Shown here: piece after piece, positions 7,361 through 15,680 of the stretch
How the letters are laid out: every line of letters starts with the position of its first letter
Numbering within the stretch: position 1 is the first letter of the stretch
From: 66-474 sp035688305
GTDB lineage: Bacteria; Pseudomonadota; Gammaproteobacteria; Xanthomonadales; Rhodanobacteraceae
Length of the DNA stretch: 24,769 bases
Reading direction: 5' to 3'
Assembly (NCBI GenBank): GCA_035688305.1
Contig: DASSNC010000132.1
Location: 1-24,769 of the forward strand
Notes under the pieces: generated by a model
What the model saw: the letters and a program-made list of their open reading frames with translations, nothing else
The model's database searches: none
Told to the model about the DNA's origin: nothing
Made by a program: the position numbers and the translations under genes

Positions 7361-8651
7361 GGAAGTGTCCATCCCGGCGCAAGTGGTGTTCGCGCGCAGA
7401 CGCATAGACGTCGCGATAGCGGGCAACGCTCGACTCCCACGTGCGTTCGCGCTCGACGAACGCGCGGGCGTTGGCGATGATCGGCTCGGCATCGGCTGGC
7501 GAGTCGAGCAGCTCCACGAGACACCTTGCAAGTGCCTCGGGCGAGCCGGCCGGGAAAAGCCGTCCGTTGTAGCCGTCGCGGATCAGCTCCCTGTGCCCGC
7601 CCACATCGGACGCGGCCACGCGTTTGCCCATCGCCATCGCTTCGAGCGGTTTCAGCGGCGTCACCAGTTCGGTCAGTCGGCGAGACACGCGCGGGAAAAC
7701 CATCACGTCCATGACGCTGCAATAGCGCTGGACCTCGCTGTGCGGCACCCTGCCTACAAAATGGACGACGTCATCCAGGCCAAGCCGGCTCGCGAGCTTG
7801 CGCAGTGCTGCATCCTGGGGTCCTCCCCCGACCAGCAGCAGCCGCACCTGCGGCGCCGTCCGCAACACCAGCGGCATGGCGCGGAGCAGTGAATCCAGCC
7901 CCTCATAGGCGTAGAACGAACCCGCGAAACCCAACGCGGCGCCCGGCGTCAGTTCATACCGTTCCATCAGCTCCGCATCCGCCGGCACCTTGAACGCGAA
8001 TTGCGACACGTCCACCGCATTGGGGATCACCGTGACCTTGCCGGGCGGGATCCCACGACCGAGGATGTCGTCGCGCAGGCCTTCGCAAATCGTGGTCACC
8101 GCGTCAGCCTGGCGCAGCGCGCGGGTTTCCATCGCCCGGGTAAGCCGGTAGCGGGGACCCCACTCGATGGCCGTGCCGTGGTCCACCGCCGCGTCTTCCC
8201 AGAACGCCCGCACCTCGTACACCACCGGGATGCCGGCGGCGCGGCCGACCTCGATTGCAGGAAAAGCGTTCAAGACGGGCGAGTGTGCGTGGAGGATGTC
8301 GGGCTGAACGATGTCGACCACTTCGGCCAGCCGGTGGCGCAGCGCCTTCATCAGGTAGCGGTACCCGAGAAGCGGCAGCTTTGCGGGAAGACCTGCAGCC
8401 GGTGGCGTGCGGTAGAACAGCCAGTCTTCGACGTGGTCCTCGCGGCCGGCGAAGCTGCCCTGCTTCGGGCTTGTAATTTGGTAAGTCTGCCAGCCCTGCG
8501 CGCGCTGCTGTTCCAGGATCGACAGCGTCCGGAACGTATATCCCGTGTGCACGGGCAGAGAATGATCGAGCACGTGCAGGATCCGCAACGGCCGGGTCCC
8601 CGGTGCTGCCCGCGAATGATCGCGACAGGTGGCGACCACTGCCTCGTTCAT
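7350..8651 (-). CDS. Exosortase A-associated glycosyltransferase, Daro_2409-like (TIGR04063)
   Basis: This 433-aa GT4-type glycosyltransferase carries RILHVLDHSLPVHTGYTFRT near the N-terminus, which is close to diagnostic for the exosortase-A-associated TIGR04063 family. PDILHAHSPVLNAFPA and VVYEVRAFWEDAAVDHG follow. The C-terminal donor domain has IPNAVDVSQF, LGFAGSFYAYEGL and RRLTELVTPLKPLEAMAMGK, the last holding the paired Glu residues. It probably adds one sugar of the repeat unit in the cytoplasm. A longer frame reaches 8804, but the ATG at 8651 is chosen because it forms an ATGA overlap with the previous gene's stop (8648-8650), as at the other junctions. The first 20 or so residues lie ahead of the conserved fold. 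Confidence 0.93.
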   Translation of the reverse strand: MNEAVVATCRDHSRAAPGTRPLRILHVLDHSLPVHTGYTFRTLSILEQQRAQGWQTYQITSPKQGSFAGREDHVEDWLFYRTPPAAGLPAKLPLLGYRYLMKALRHRLAEVVDIVQPDILHAHSPVLNAFPAIEVGRAAGIPVVYEVRAFWEDAAVDHGTAIEWGPRYRLTRAMETRALRQADAVTTICEGLRDDILGRGIPPGKVTVIPNAVDVSQFAFKVPADAELMERYELTPGAALGFAGSFYAYEGLDSLLRAMPLVLRTAPQVRLLLVGGGPQDAALRKLASRLGLDDVVHFVGRVPHSEVQRYCSVMDVMVFPRVSRRLTELVTPLKPLEAMAMGKRVAASDVGGHRELIRDGYNGRLFPAGSPEALARCLVELLDSPADAEPIIANARAFVERERTWESSVARYRDVYASAREHHLRRDGHFHGR

Positions 8652-9964
8652 GCCCCGGCTCCTTCCCTTGCGCCATCCGGAACCGCAGACAGCACCCGCT
8701 CGTAGAGCGCGCATTGCGCCTCCACCACCGGCTGCCATCCGAGCCGTTCGGCGACGCGGCGCGTGGCTGCGCGCGTCGGTGCCCGGTCGCGCAAACGCAG
8801 CCACGCCGCAGCAATGGCTTCGGCGCTTCGTTCGCTGGCGATCTCCCCCGCTTCCGGCACGTCAAGCAACTCGGTGACGCCGTCGAAAGGCGCAGCGATC
8901 ACCGGCGTGCCGCACGCGAGGGACTCCAGCACGACGTTGGGCATGCCTTCGCGGCTGGACGCCAGCACCATCGCGTCGGCCGCGTTGTAGTACTCGCACA
9001 GCCGGGCCTGCGGAATGGTTCCGAGGAATCGCACGCGGTCGCCGACACCGAGACGCTCGGCCAACTGTTGCAGGCGCGTTTCCTCGGGCCCTTCGCCTGC
9101 GATCAGCAACGTCGTCCCTGGCTGCTGAGACAAGGCCGCCACAGTGATGTGCACGCCCTTGAGTTCGACCAGGTTTCCCACGGCCAACCAGACCGTGCCG
9201 TGGAGGTCCAGCCGGGCACGGATCACCTCACGGTCCCGCGGCCGAAATCGTTCGAGATCGACCCCATTGCGCAGCACCGAAATGTTGGATGGCGCCACGT
9301 CGAGCTTGCCGAGCTTGTCCTTCAACGCCTGGGACACGGTGACAATGGCGGAAGCGTTGTCTGCCGCCCATTGGATCCGCCGCCGCGCAGCGCGATTGTG
9401 CGGAATCCAAGTTACATCCGAACCGCGCGCCGTCACCACCACCGGTTTGCCCAGCACCGCGCCGAGGCGGACCCCCGCCACGCCATCAGGATAGAAATAA
9501 TGCGCGTCGATCAGATCGAAGTCGCTCCCGCTGGCTTGCAGGCGGCGGAGGACTGGCAATGCCGCACGGCACATCAGCCGCGGCGCCAGGCTCATGCCCA
9601 CCTTCGGTATGACCGTGTATCGCGGGTGGAGGATTTCGATTCCGTGGCGATGCTCGCGGCGCGGCACCTGCGCAAACGTCGCGTAGCGGCCGAATCGACG
9701 ATGCCGGAATGGGAACCACGGTACGGGCGCGACCACGGTCGCTTCGACCCTCCCGGAATCCATGAGATGGCGCAATCGCTCCTCCACGAAAACACCGTGC
9801 CGTGGCTGGACCGAATTCGGATAAAGGCTGGTAAAAACCAGGAGGCGGGTCGGACGGCCCTTGCACGCTGGGGTTGCCGGCAGGGGGCTTGCCGAAGTCG
9901 TGCGAGGCGCGGCCTTCTGCGGCGGGGCGGCATTGTCGCCAGCATCGACAGGCACGGCAATCAT
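8648..9964 (-). CDS. Glycosyltransferase family 4 protein
   Basis: This 438-aa glycosyltransferase has LLVFTSLYPNSVQPRHGVFVE at residues 41-61, typical of GT4 enzymes of polysaccharide clusters. DLIDAHYFYPDGVAG follows, then VVVTARGSDV, and the donor-site motif SSREGMPNVVLESLACG with the E-x7-E pair at Glu339 and Glu347. The first 38 residues are Ala/Pro-rich and have no counterpart in the usual fold. The start at 9964 is retained because it gives an ATGA overlap with the sulfotransferase stop (9961-9963) and no later Met precedes the fold. It lies between a sulfotransferase and the TIGR04063 glycosyltransferase, so it probably builds the sugar that is sulfated or its neighbour (inference). 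The donor is unknown. Confidence 0.91.
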   Translation of the reverse strand: MIAVPVDAGDNAAPPQKAAPRTTSASPLPATPACKGRPTRLLVFTSLYPNSVQPRHGVFVEERLRHLMDSGRVEATVVAPVPWFPFRHRRFGRYATFAQVPRREHRHGIEILHPRYTVIPKVGMSLAPRLMCRAALPVLRRLQASGSDFDLIDAHYFYPDGVAGVRLGAVLGKPVVVTARGSDVTWIPHNRAARRRIQWAADNASAIVTVSQALKDKLGKLDVAPSNISVLRNGVDLERFRPRDREVIRARLDLHGTVWLAVGNLVELKGVHITVAALSQQPGTTLLIAGEGPEETRLQQLAERLGVGDRVRFLGTIPQARLCEYYNAADAMVLASSREGMPNVVLESLACGTPVIAAPFDGVTELLDVPEAGEIASERSAEAIAAAWLRLRDRAPTRAATRRVAERLGWQPVVEAQCALYERVLSAVPDGAREGAGA

Positions 9965-10977
9965 GTCGCAACCTCCGCCGCGGTCGCCGGAACTCGCCCT
10001 TCGATGGGGTAGTAGCGATTGAGCGCGCTGCTGCGCAAAATCTTCATGACCCGCTCGATGATCTCCGGTGTCAATTCAGTGCGCCACCGTTCCGCGGAGG
10101 CCTTTGGAGTCTTGAAGACGCTGTAGTAATCGGTGTTGCGCGCCTGTTCCGCTGACGGGGTACTGGCAAGGACGAATGCCTCGGTCTGTGATTGCCAGTC
10201 CAAACCGGCGAAATCGAATATCCGCCGCGTGATCGAGGAAGGCTCTGCACAGATGTCCTCGTAGCGAACGGTAAGCACTCGATCGGATTGCTCAGCGTCG
10301 GCAAGGGTCTTTTCCTGGATCAGCACCCAACGCCACGCCAGGCGCTCCTCCGGCGTAAGCTGCCTGATGTCCTCGAGCGTGATGGAATGTTCTTTTCCGG
10401 CCGGCGTTGCCAACAGCAACTTGAAGAGCCACAGATCCTCGGCGCTCGGTATCAGATCGCCGAAACGGTTCGCTGCTTCTCCACGCAATATCGATGCCAC
10501 GTAACCACAGGGATGCCGCATCAGATGGATGGCACGCGCCGCCGGCAATGCCTCCATGCACACACCCAGCCGACCTTGGGATTCGATGGATTTCCAGACC
10601 ACACGGACGCGCTCGAGTCCTGCGCCCGTTGGCCTGTACGGGCAGGGAAAGTTCCGTCGGACGCGGTTGGCTACCTTCGCGGCGGCAACGCTCGCCCGAT
10701 AGGCTGCGAGCGCTGCCGCGGACTGGTAGCTTTTCGGAAACAGCGGCTGCTTGCCCACCACCTTTGACGACCGCATGCGGGGCAGCGACGCAACAAATTG
10801 CTCCAACTCGTCCCGATATTGCCTTGCAGATTCGATTTCCGGATACAGGGGCAAGCCAAGACGCCGCACGCTGTCCGGTTCGTGCCGATACAACGTGTCG
10901 GGATGGCTGTCGAACAGCTTGCCGACCCAGGTGGTGCCTGAGCGAGGCATGCCGAACACCAGAATGCAGCCGCTCAT
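9961..10977 (-). CDS. Sulfotransferase family protein (first of two)
   Basis: This 338-aa protein begins at once with the PAPS-binding loop: CILVFGMPRSGTTWVGKLF, with Arg12, Ser13, Gly14, Thr15 and Thr16. The 3'-phosphate-binding segment AIHLMRHPCGYVASIL follows at 149-164, with Arg154 and Ser162. VRYEDICAEPSSITRRIFDFAGL near the C-terminus is a common sulfotransferase element. It should transfer sulfate from PAPS to an acceptor, presumably a sugar of the exopolysaccharide (inference). The open frame reaches 11358, but the ATG at 10977 is chosen because it overlaps the amidotransferase stop (10974-10976) as ATGA and puts the loop at the family's usual distance from the N-terminus. It is closely coupled to the GT4 gene behind it. 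No PAPS-synthesis genes are in the window. Confidence 0.9.
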   Translation of the reverse strand: MSGCILVFGMPRSGTTWVGKLFDSHPDTLYRHEPDSVRRLGLPLYPEIESARQYRDELEQFVASLPRMRSSKVVGKQPLFPKSYQSAAALAAYRASVAAAKVANRVRRNFPCPYRPTGAGLERVRVVWKSIESQGRLGVCMEALPAARAIHLMRHPCGYVASILRGEAANRFGDLIPSAEDLWLFKLLLATPAGKEHSITLEDIRQLTPEERLAWRWVLIQEKTLADAEQSDRVLTVRYEDICAEPSSITRRIFDFAGLDWQSQTEAFVLASTPSAEQARNTDYYSVFKTPKASAERWRTELTPEIIERVMKILRSSALNRYYPIEGRVPATAAEVAT

Positions 10978-12917
10978 GACAGCGCTCCGGCAAGCGTCAT
11001 TGACGGTGTACCACTGTCGGCTGCGGTCGTCCGCTGCATGTGCTGCAGGAAAGCGTCGAGCATCAGCAACTTCCACAATGTTGCGCTGTGGTCGCTTTGA
11101 CCGGAGGCGTGTTGGCGCACCAGCCGATCGAGTACCGACGCTTCGAAATAGCCGCTTTCCGCGATCGCACCGCCGCGCAATGCTTCGCGGGTGCGGTTCG
11201 CGAGGGGACCGCGCAACCACGCCGCCAACGGCACACGAAAACCCATTTTGGGGCGGTAGAGCACCGCATGCGGCAGGTCCGGCTCCAGCATCTTTTTCAA
11301 GACGTACTTGCCCGTACCATTTCGCAGCTTCAACCTGGGCGGCAACGAGGACGCCCATTCGACCAGGCGGTGGTCGAGCAGCGGTACGCGTACTTCCAGG
11401 CTATGCGCCATGCTTGCCCGGTCGACCTTCGCCAGGATGTCACCGGGCAGCCAGGTCTTGAAGTCCAGGTACTGTGCCAGCGACAGTGGATCATCCGTTG
11501 GCGCCCGATCGGCGTGGTTTCTGAATACCGCCAGCGCACTGTAGCCCTGGAGCTCGCGCTTGAACACCGGGCTGTAAAGTGCTTGCCGCAGCATCGTCGG
11601 CGTTGTGCTTACCGTATGGAAATAGGCCTCCACGTCGTCGCGGGCGAGTGCCTGCAGCGTGGTCTTGGCACGCAGCGGACGAGGCGCCCAATCTGCCTTG
11701 GGATAGAGATTGCCCAAGCTCCCAAAAATCGGCTTCCGCATCGATCGGGGCAGGCGCGAGCGAAGCGCGCTTTCCCAAGCGTGCATGCGATAACGACGAT
11801 AGCCGGCGAAGTCCTCGTCGCCTCCGTCGCCGGATAGCGCAACCGTCACTTGGGTGCGCGCCAATTCGCAGACGCGATAGGTCGGCAGCGCCGAGCTGTC
11901 GGAAAACGGTTCGTCGTACGTCGCGGCCAGGGTGTCGACAAGCCCGTAGTCGTCGGCGCTCACCTGCCTCTCGAAATGAAGGGTATTCAATTGCCGCGCA
12001 ACCGTCCGCGCGTATTCGGTCTCGTCGAACCCACCGTCATCGAAGCCGATCGAACAGGTGCGCACCGGTTGGCGCGAAATGCGGCTCATGCTGGTGACGA
12101 CGGCGCTTGAATCGACCCCGCCGGACAAGAACGCGCCGAGTGGCACATCCGCGACCATCTGGCTTTCGACGGAACTGTCCAAGAGGTCTCGGAGTTGCGC
12201 CTTGGCTTCGTCCAAAGCGACATCGTTGCCAGGCGAAAACGGCACGTCCCAGTACTGGCGTGCGGCGGGCGCCGCTTCGCCGGCGCGCCAGCTCAGCCAA
12301 TGGCCGGGCGGAAGCTTGAAGACGCCGCGATAGATCGTCTTCGGGTCCGGCACGTAGCCGAACGCCATGTAATCTTCCAGCGCCTGCGGATCAATTCTGC
12401 GCTGCACGTCCGGATGCGCCAACAGCCCCTTGAGTTCGGACGCGAACACCAGATCGCCCTTGCTGTTGAAGCCGTAGTGCATGGGCTTGATGCCGATCGG
12501 ATCGCGTGCCAGAAAGATGCGTTTCGATCGCATGTCCCAAACCGCAAAGGCGAACATGCCGACGAGGCGCCCGAGGCATTCCTCGCCCCACTGCTGCCAG
12601 GCGCGCAGCAACACCTCCGTGTCGCAGCGTGTCTGGAACGTGATGCCGCATGCCTCCAGTTCGGCTTTCAGCTCCTGGAAGTTGTAGAGCTCGCCGTTAT
12701 AGCTGAGTGCGAGCCCAGCCGACTCGTCCACCATCGGCTGCTGGCCGTGCTCCAGATCGATGATGGACAACCGGCGATGTCCCAGACCGACGCCTTCACC
12801 CAGGTATAGCCCCGACCCGTCCGGACCGCGATGGCGCTGCGCATCGCGCATGGCGGACACGATCCTTTCATCGGGTTGCACCCGGTGCGACAACGCGATT
12901 CCCGCCAGGCCGCACAA
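10974..12917 (-). CDS. Exosortase A-system amidotransferase, asparagine-synthase-like (TIGR03108)
   Basis: This 647-aa protein has two domains. The N-terminal class II glutaminase domain starts with the nucleophile Cys2 (MCGLAGIALSHR), with RRLSIIDL at 48-55 and NGE at 74-76. The C-terminal synthetase domain has the pyrophosphate loop SGGVDSS at 265-271, SIGFDDGGFDE, and SGDGGDEDFAGYRRYR. It would use glutamine-derived ammonia and ATP to amidate a carboxylate, perhaps a uronic acid in the polymer rather than aspartate (inference). The start codon is TTG (12915-12917): Cys must be residue 2 for catalysis, and no ATG or GTG gives that. It begins one base after the stop of the TIGR03088 glycosyltransferase. 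The usual GDELF is GDEDF here, a mild variant. Confidence 0.93.
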   Translation of the reverse strand: MCGLAGIALSHRVQPDERIVSAMRDAQRHRGPDGSGLYLGEGVGLGHRRLSIIDLEHGQQPMVDESAGLALSYNGELYNFQELKAELEACGITFQTRCDTEVLLRAWQQWGEECLGRLVGMFAFAVWDMRSKRIFLARDPIGIKPMHYGFNSKGDLVFASELKGLLAHPDVQRRIDPQALEDYMAFGYVPDPKTIYRGVFKLPPGHWLSWRAGEAAPAARQYWDVPFSPGNDVALDEAKAQLRDLLDSSVESQMVADVPLGAFLSGGVDSSAVVTSMSRISRQPVRTCSIGFDDGGFDETEYARTVARQLNTLHFERQVSADDYGLVDTLAATYDEPFSDSSALPTYRVCELARTQVTVALSGDGGDEDFAGYRRYRMHAWESALRSRLPRSMRKPIFGSLGNLYPKADWAPRPLRAKTTLQALARDDVEAYFHTVSTTPTMLRQALYSPVFKRELQGYSALAVFRNHADRAPTDDPLSLAQYLDFKTWLPGDILAKVDRASMAHSLEVRVPLLDHRLVEWASSLPPRLKLRNGTGKYVLKKMLEPDLPHAVLYRPKMGFRVPLAAWLRGPLANRTREALRGGAIAESGYFEASVLDRLVRQHASGQSDHSATLWKLLMLDAFLQHMQRTTAADSGTPSMTLAGALS

Positions 12918-12918
12918 G

Positions 12919-14115
12919 TCAATGCTCCTTGCGTTCGGTCAAACGTGAAGCCACGCCGGACGGCCCGACGCGCATCGGCGGCTGCAGTACTTCGTCGTAC
13001 AATGATTCGTATGCCGAAGTCATCGCGCGTAGGCTGAAGTGAGCTTCGGCACGGGCGCGGCCGGCTTCGCCATGCAGGCGCCGCAACCGCTCGTCTGCAG
13101 CGTAGGCGGCAACGGCGCTCGCCAAGGCAACGGGATTTGCGGCCGGCACCAGCGTTCCGGTCCCTCCATCTTCGACGACCATCGCGACGTCCCCTACCGC
13201 CGTTGCAACGACCGGCAGACCTGCCGACATGGCCTCGAGGAGCGTAAGCGGCATGCCTTCGGCAACGGAGGAAAGCGCGAATATGTCGCATTCCGCGAGT
13301 AGCTCGGCAACGTCGTCACGGTGACCCAGCATGCGGACGGTCTGCGCCAAACCCGCTTCGAGGACTTGCTGTTCCAGTACCGCACGTTGTGGCCCGTCAC
13401 CTGCAATAAACAGGCGGCAATCCGCACCGCTCGTCCGGGATTGCTCGCGAAGAAGCTTGAACGCGGCGAGCAGGCCTGCATGATCCTTGACTTTGTCGAG
13501 ACGCGCGATGTTGCCAATCAGGACGGTGCCCGGGGGCGCGAGGTCGCCCAACAGGCGACGCGGCGGCGGCAAATCGCGCACCGTGGCGAAGCGCGCCGTA
13601 TCGATACCGTTCGCGATGTGCGTCACCTTGGTTGCCGGCACGCCAACGCGATCCGTAAGCCATTTTTCCAGGTCCGCCGACACGGCGACGTAGCGCGTTA
13701 TGAATGGCGTCATCCAGCGTCGCATGCGATGGTGTTTGCGAACGTCTCCGTTAGGGTCGCTTGCGTCGCGCCCGTGTTCGGCGTGCACCAGCCGGCGGAT
13801 TCCGGCCATGCGCACGACCGGTGCCAGATCGAGGGTCCCGATGTTGTAGGTCTGCACCAGGTCGGGCTTCAGTTTCCGCAGCATGCGCCAAAACCGGAAA
13901 TAGGACGGCCAGTCCTTGCCGGGTTTCTTGTCGAGCGAAAGACAGGCCACAACGGAGCCCTCGACTTCGAGGCGTAATCGTCCGAACCCCGCCAGCACGA
14001 TCACCGCGTGCCGATAGCGATCACCGGTCGCTTTGATGAGCGATATCATGACGCGTTCCATGCCACCGGGATCGAGCCGGTAGAGGACGTGTGCTATGAG
14101 TGGCTTGCCGTTCAT
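12919..14115 (-). CDS. Exosortase A-associated glycosyltransferase (TIGR03088-like)
   Basis: This 398-aa GT4-type glycosyltransferase opens with PLIAHVLYRLDPGGMERVMI, the signature of the TIGR03088 family of XrtA loci. HAEHGRD lies at 111-117, followed by HIANGIDTARF, GNIARLDKVKDHAGLL and SSVAEGMPLTLLEAMSAG, with the E-x7-E pair at Glu286 and Glu294. It probably adds a sugar to the lipid-linked repeat unit at the cytoplasmic membrane face. The ATG at 14115 overlaps the exosortase stop (14112-14114) as ATGA. The marker pair of exosortase followed by this glycosyltransferase and then the amidotransferase is a conserved XrtA neighbourhood. Confidence 0.95.
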   Translation of the reverse strand: MNGKPLIAHVLYRLDPGGMERVMISLIKATGDRYRHAVIVLAGFGRLRLEVEGSVVACLSLDKKPGKDWPSYFRFWRMLRKLKPDLVQTYNIGTLDLAPVVRMAGIRRLVHAEHGRDASDPNGDVRKHHRMRRWMTPFITRYVAVSADLEKWLTDRVGVPATKVTHIANGIDTARFATVRDLPPPRRLLGDLAPPGTVLIGNIARLDKVKDHAGLLAAFKLLREQSRTSGADCRLFIAGDGPQRAVLEQQVLEAGLAQTVRMLGHRDDVAELLAECDIFALSSVAEGMPLTLLEAMSAGLPVVATAVGDVAMVVEDGGTGTLVPAANPVALASAVAAYAADERLRRLHGEAGRARAEAHFSLRAMTSAYESLYDEVLQPPMRVGPSGVASRLTERKEH

Positions 14116-15680
14116 TGCCGGTTCGCCGCCTGGGCGGCAGGGTATGGGGCTCCAGAATCCGCGCCGGACACCGGCAGCATCCGCGCGAAGGAACGCATGT
14201 GGCCCCGTGCGCGATTCAGGTCATCATGGGGAACCATCGTCGATAGTGCCCAGACGGATGATCGGGGCGCGCGCCCGCGCAGGACGTCCCACGCCTGAAG
14301 CAATTTTGTCCATACGGTCGAACGCGTGCAGCGCGAGTCGACGCAGTACCAATACCAGACCAACTGCGGCCCCGAAGGACCGGCCAGTCGGAGCTCACTC
14401 GCCGTCGTACTCCTTCCTCCGGCGAGTTCGACGCGCAGGTTCGTGTGGCTGAGGACTCGTACGCGCTGCTCGTCATACACGTCATTGCCGTAGGTGATCA
14501 GGCTGTGCCCACGTCGTGGCCTGCCCGTGTAGACGGCATGGAACAACTCCACGGCGGCCGCGCCCGATGCGGATCGGTAAGCCGCCTGCATTTCCCCGGC
14601 AGCACCCTGGAAAGATGGCTTCCAATCCCCTTCGGCGGGTTGCGGACCATTCCAGCCTTCGATGGCAGGCGCATCAGGGCTCAAGCGTTCCTGGGGTACG
14701 GCTGACACCAACATGGCTGCCGCCACGGGGGCTGCGACGAGCAGCACGATGGCGGCGGGCCAAATCATCGACCGCGCGCCAGCGCCTGCCTTGCCTGCCA
14801 CCGCCGAAAAATACCTGTCCGGCATCGGGTCGCGGAAAAACCAGCCCACCAGCAGCAACAGCACGAGCACGGTGCCGAAGAACTGCCAGCCGAAAACCAT
14901 GTGGTCCGTGCCTGTGGCGTACTTCATCCCCCAGGTTTCACCGATCAACACGGTGAAGTACACGCGGAAGCCATTCGCGATCACCGGCACCACAGCCGCC
15001 AGCGCCACGAAAATGACGCGCTTCCACCAGCGGCGATACATGAGGTATGCGTACAGGCAACCGAGCGCAGTACAGGCGGCGAAGAACTTCACGCCACTGC
15101 AGGCGTCCTCGACCATCCATGTAGCCGAAGGCGTGATGATCTCGCGGCCGTTGAGCAGCACCGGCGTGCCGGTTAGCTCGAGTGCGTGAACCGCGAAGCG
15201 CGCCGTGATGTCCTGCAGCGGACCCACGAGTCCGTCCCCCCAGGGAACCGCGAACACCACCAGGTAGCCGAGCGGGAATGCCAGTACCCACACTGCCCGC
15301 CAGCCCCAGCAGGCAAGGACCAGGGCGGGGAACATGGCGATCAATGCGAAGTGCTGTACAAGATTGACATCGAGCAGGTGCCCGACGTACCACACGAACG
15401 CCAATGCACCTACCGCCGACAAGCCCCAAATACTGGGTACAGGTGGATTGGTTCGCAGTTGCTCGCGCAGCGTGAATGCCACCCACACGCTGAGCGGGAA
15501 AATCAGGAACGCGTACTGATAGGTTCCGTCGTGGTCCCAAACCCACAGCAGGGATTGCACCGTCTGCCAATAGCTGGCCAGCAACACGACGACGGCTACG
15601 GCGAATGCCGTCGCGGCAACCATCCAGCCGGAGGCGCGCAACGAGGGGCGCGCCTCACTGGCGGCGAGTGGTCGGTTCAT
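14112..15680 (-). CDS. xrtA: Exosortase A fused to an EpsI domain
   Basis: This 522-aa integral membrane protein is the defining gene of the locus. The exosortase domain (about 20-285) has at least seven hydrophobic segments and the cysteine-protease/transpeptidase-like triad: Cys194 in VEDACSGVKFF, Arg239 in IANGFRVYF and His260 in GTDHMVFGW. A further membrane segment (307-326) leads to an EpsI domain (about 330-485) with LITYGND and VWYWYCVDSRCTRS. Exosortases recognise C-terminal PEP-CTERM tails of exported proteins and are thought to cleave and attach them. EpsI is required for EPS production in related systems. The open frame extends to 15929, but the ATG at 15680 is chosen for its ATGA overlap with the TIGR03087 glycosyltransferase stop. 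No substrate gene is visible in the window. Confidence 0.96.
   Translation of the reverse strand: MNRPLAASEARPSLRASGWMVAATAFAVAVVVLLASYWQTVQSLLWVWDHDGTYQYAFLIFPLSVWVAFTLREQLRTNPPVPSIWGLSAVGALAFVWYVGHLLDVNLVQHFALIAMFPALVLACWGWRAVWVLAFPLGYLVVFAVPWGDGLVGPLQDITARFAVHALELTGTPVLLNGREIITPSATWMVEDACSGVKFFAACTALGCLYAYLMYRRWWKRVIFVALAAVVPVIANGFRVYFTVLIGETWGMKYATGTDHMVFGWQFFGTVLVLLLLVGWFFRDPMPDRYFSAVAGKAGAGARSMIWPAAIVLLVAAPVAAAMLVSAVPQERLSPDAPAIEGWNGPQPAEGDWKPSFQGAAGEMQAAYRSASGAAAVELFHAVYTGRPRRGHSLITYGNDVYDEQRVRVLSHTNLRVELAGGRSTTASELRLAGPSGPQLVWYWYCVDSRCTRSTVWTKLLQAWDVLRGRAPRSSVWALSTMVPHDDLNRARGHMRSFARMLPVSGADSGAPYPAAQAANRQ

Noticed and set aside
6080..7480. Plus-strand open frame of 466 codons opposite the ATP-grasp gene
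   Set aside because: It reads through the dispersed repeat and the antisense of a motif-bearing gene; no family resemblance.
8603..10012. Plus-strand open frame of 469 codons opposite two glycosyltransferase genes
   Set aside because: Low-complexity, Arg/His-rich shadow of clear minus-strand genes; no motif or ribosome site.
10978..11358. Longer start of the first sulfotransferase
   Set aside because: The extension overlaps the 3' end of the amidotransferase gene, is Arg-rich and would move the PAPS loop far from the N-terminus; the ATGA start at 10977 fits better.
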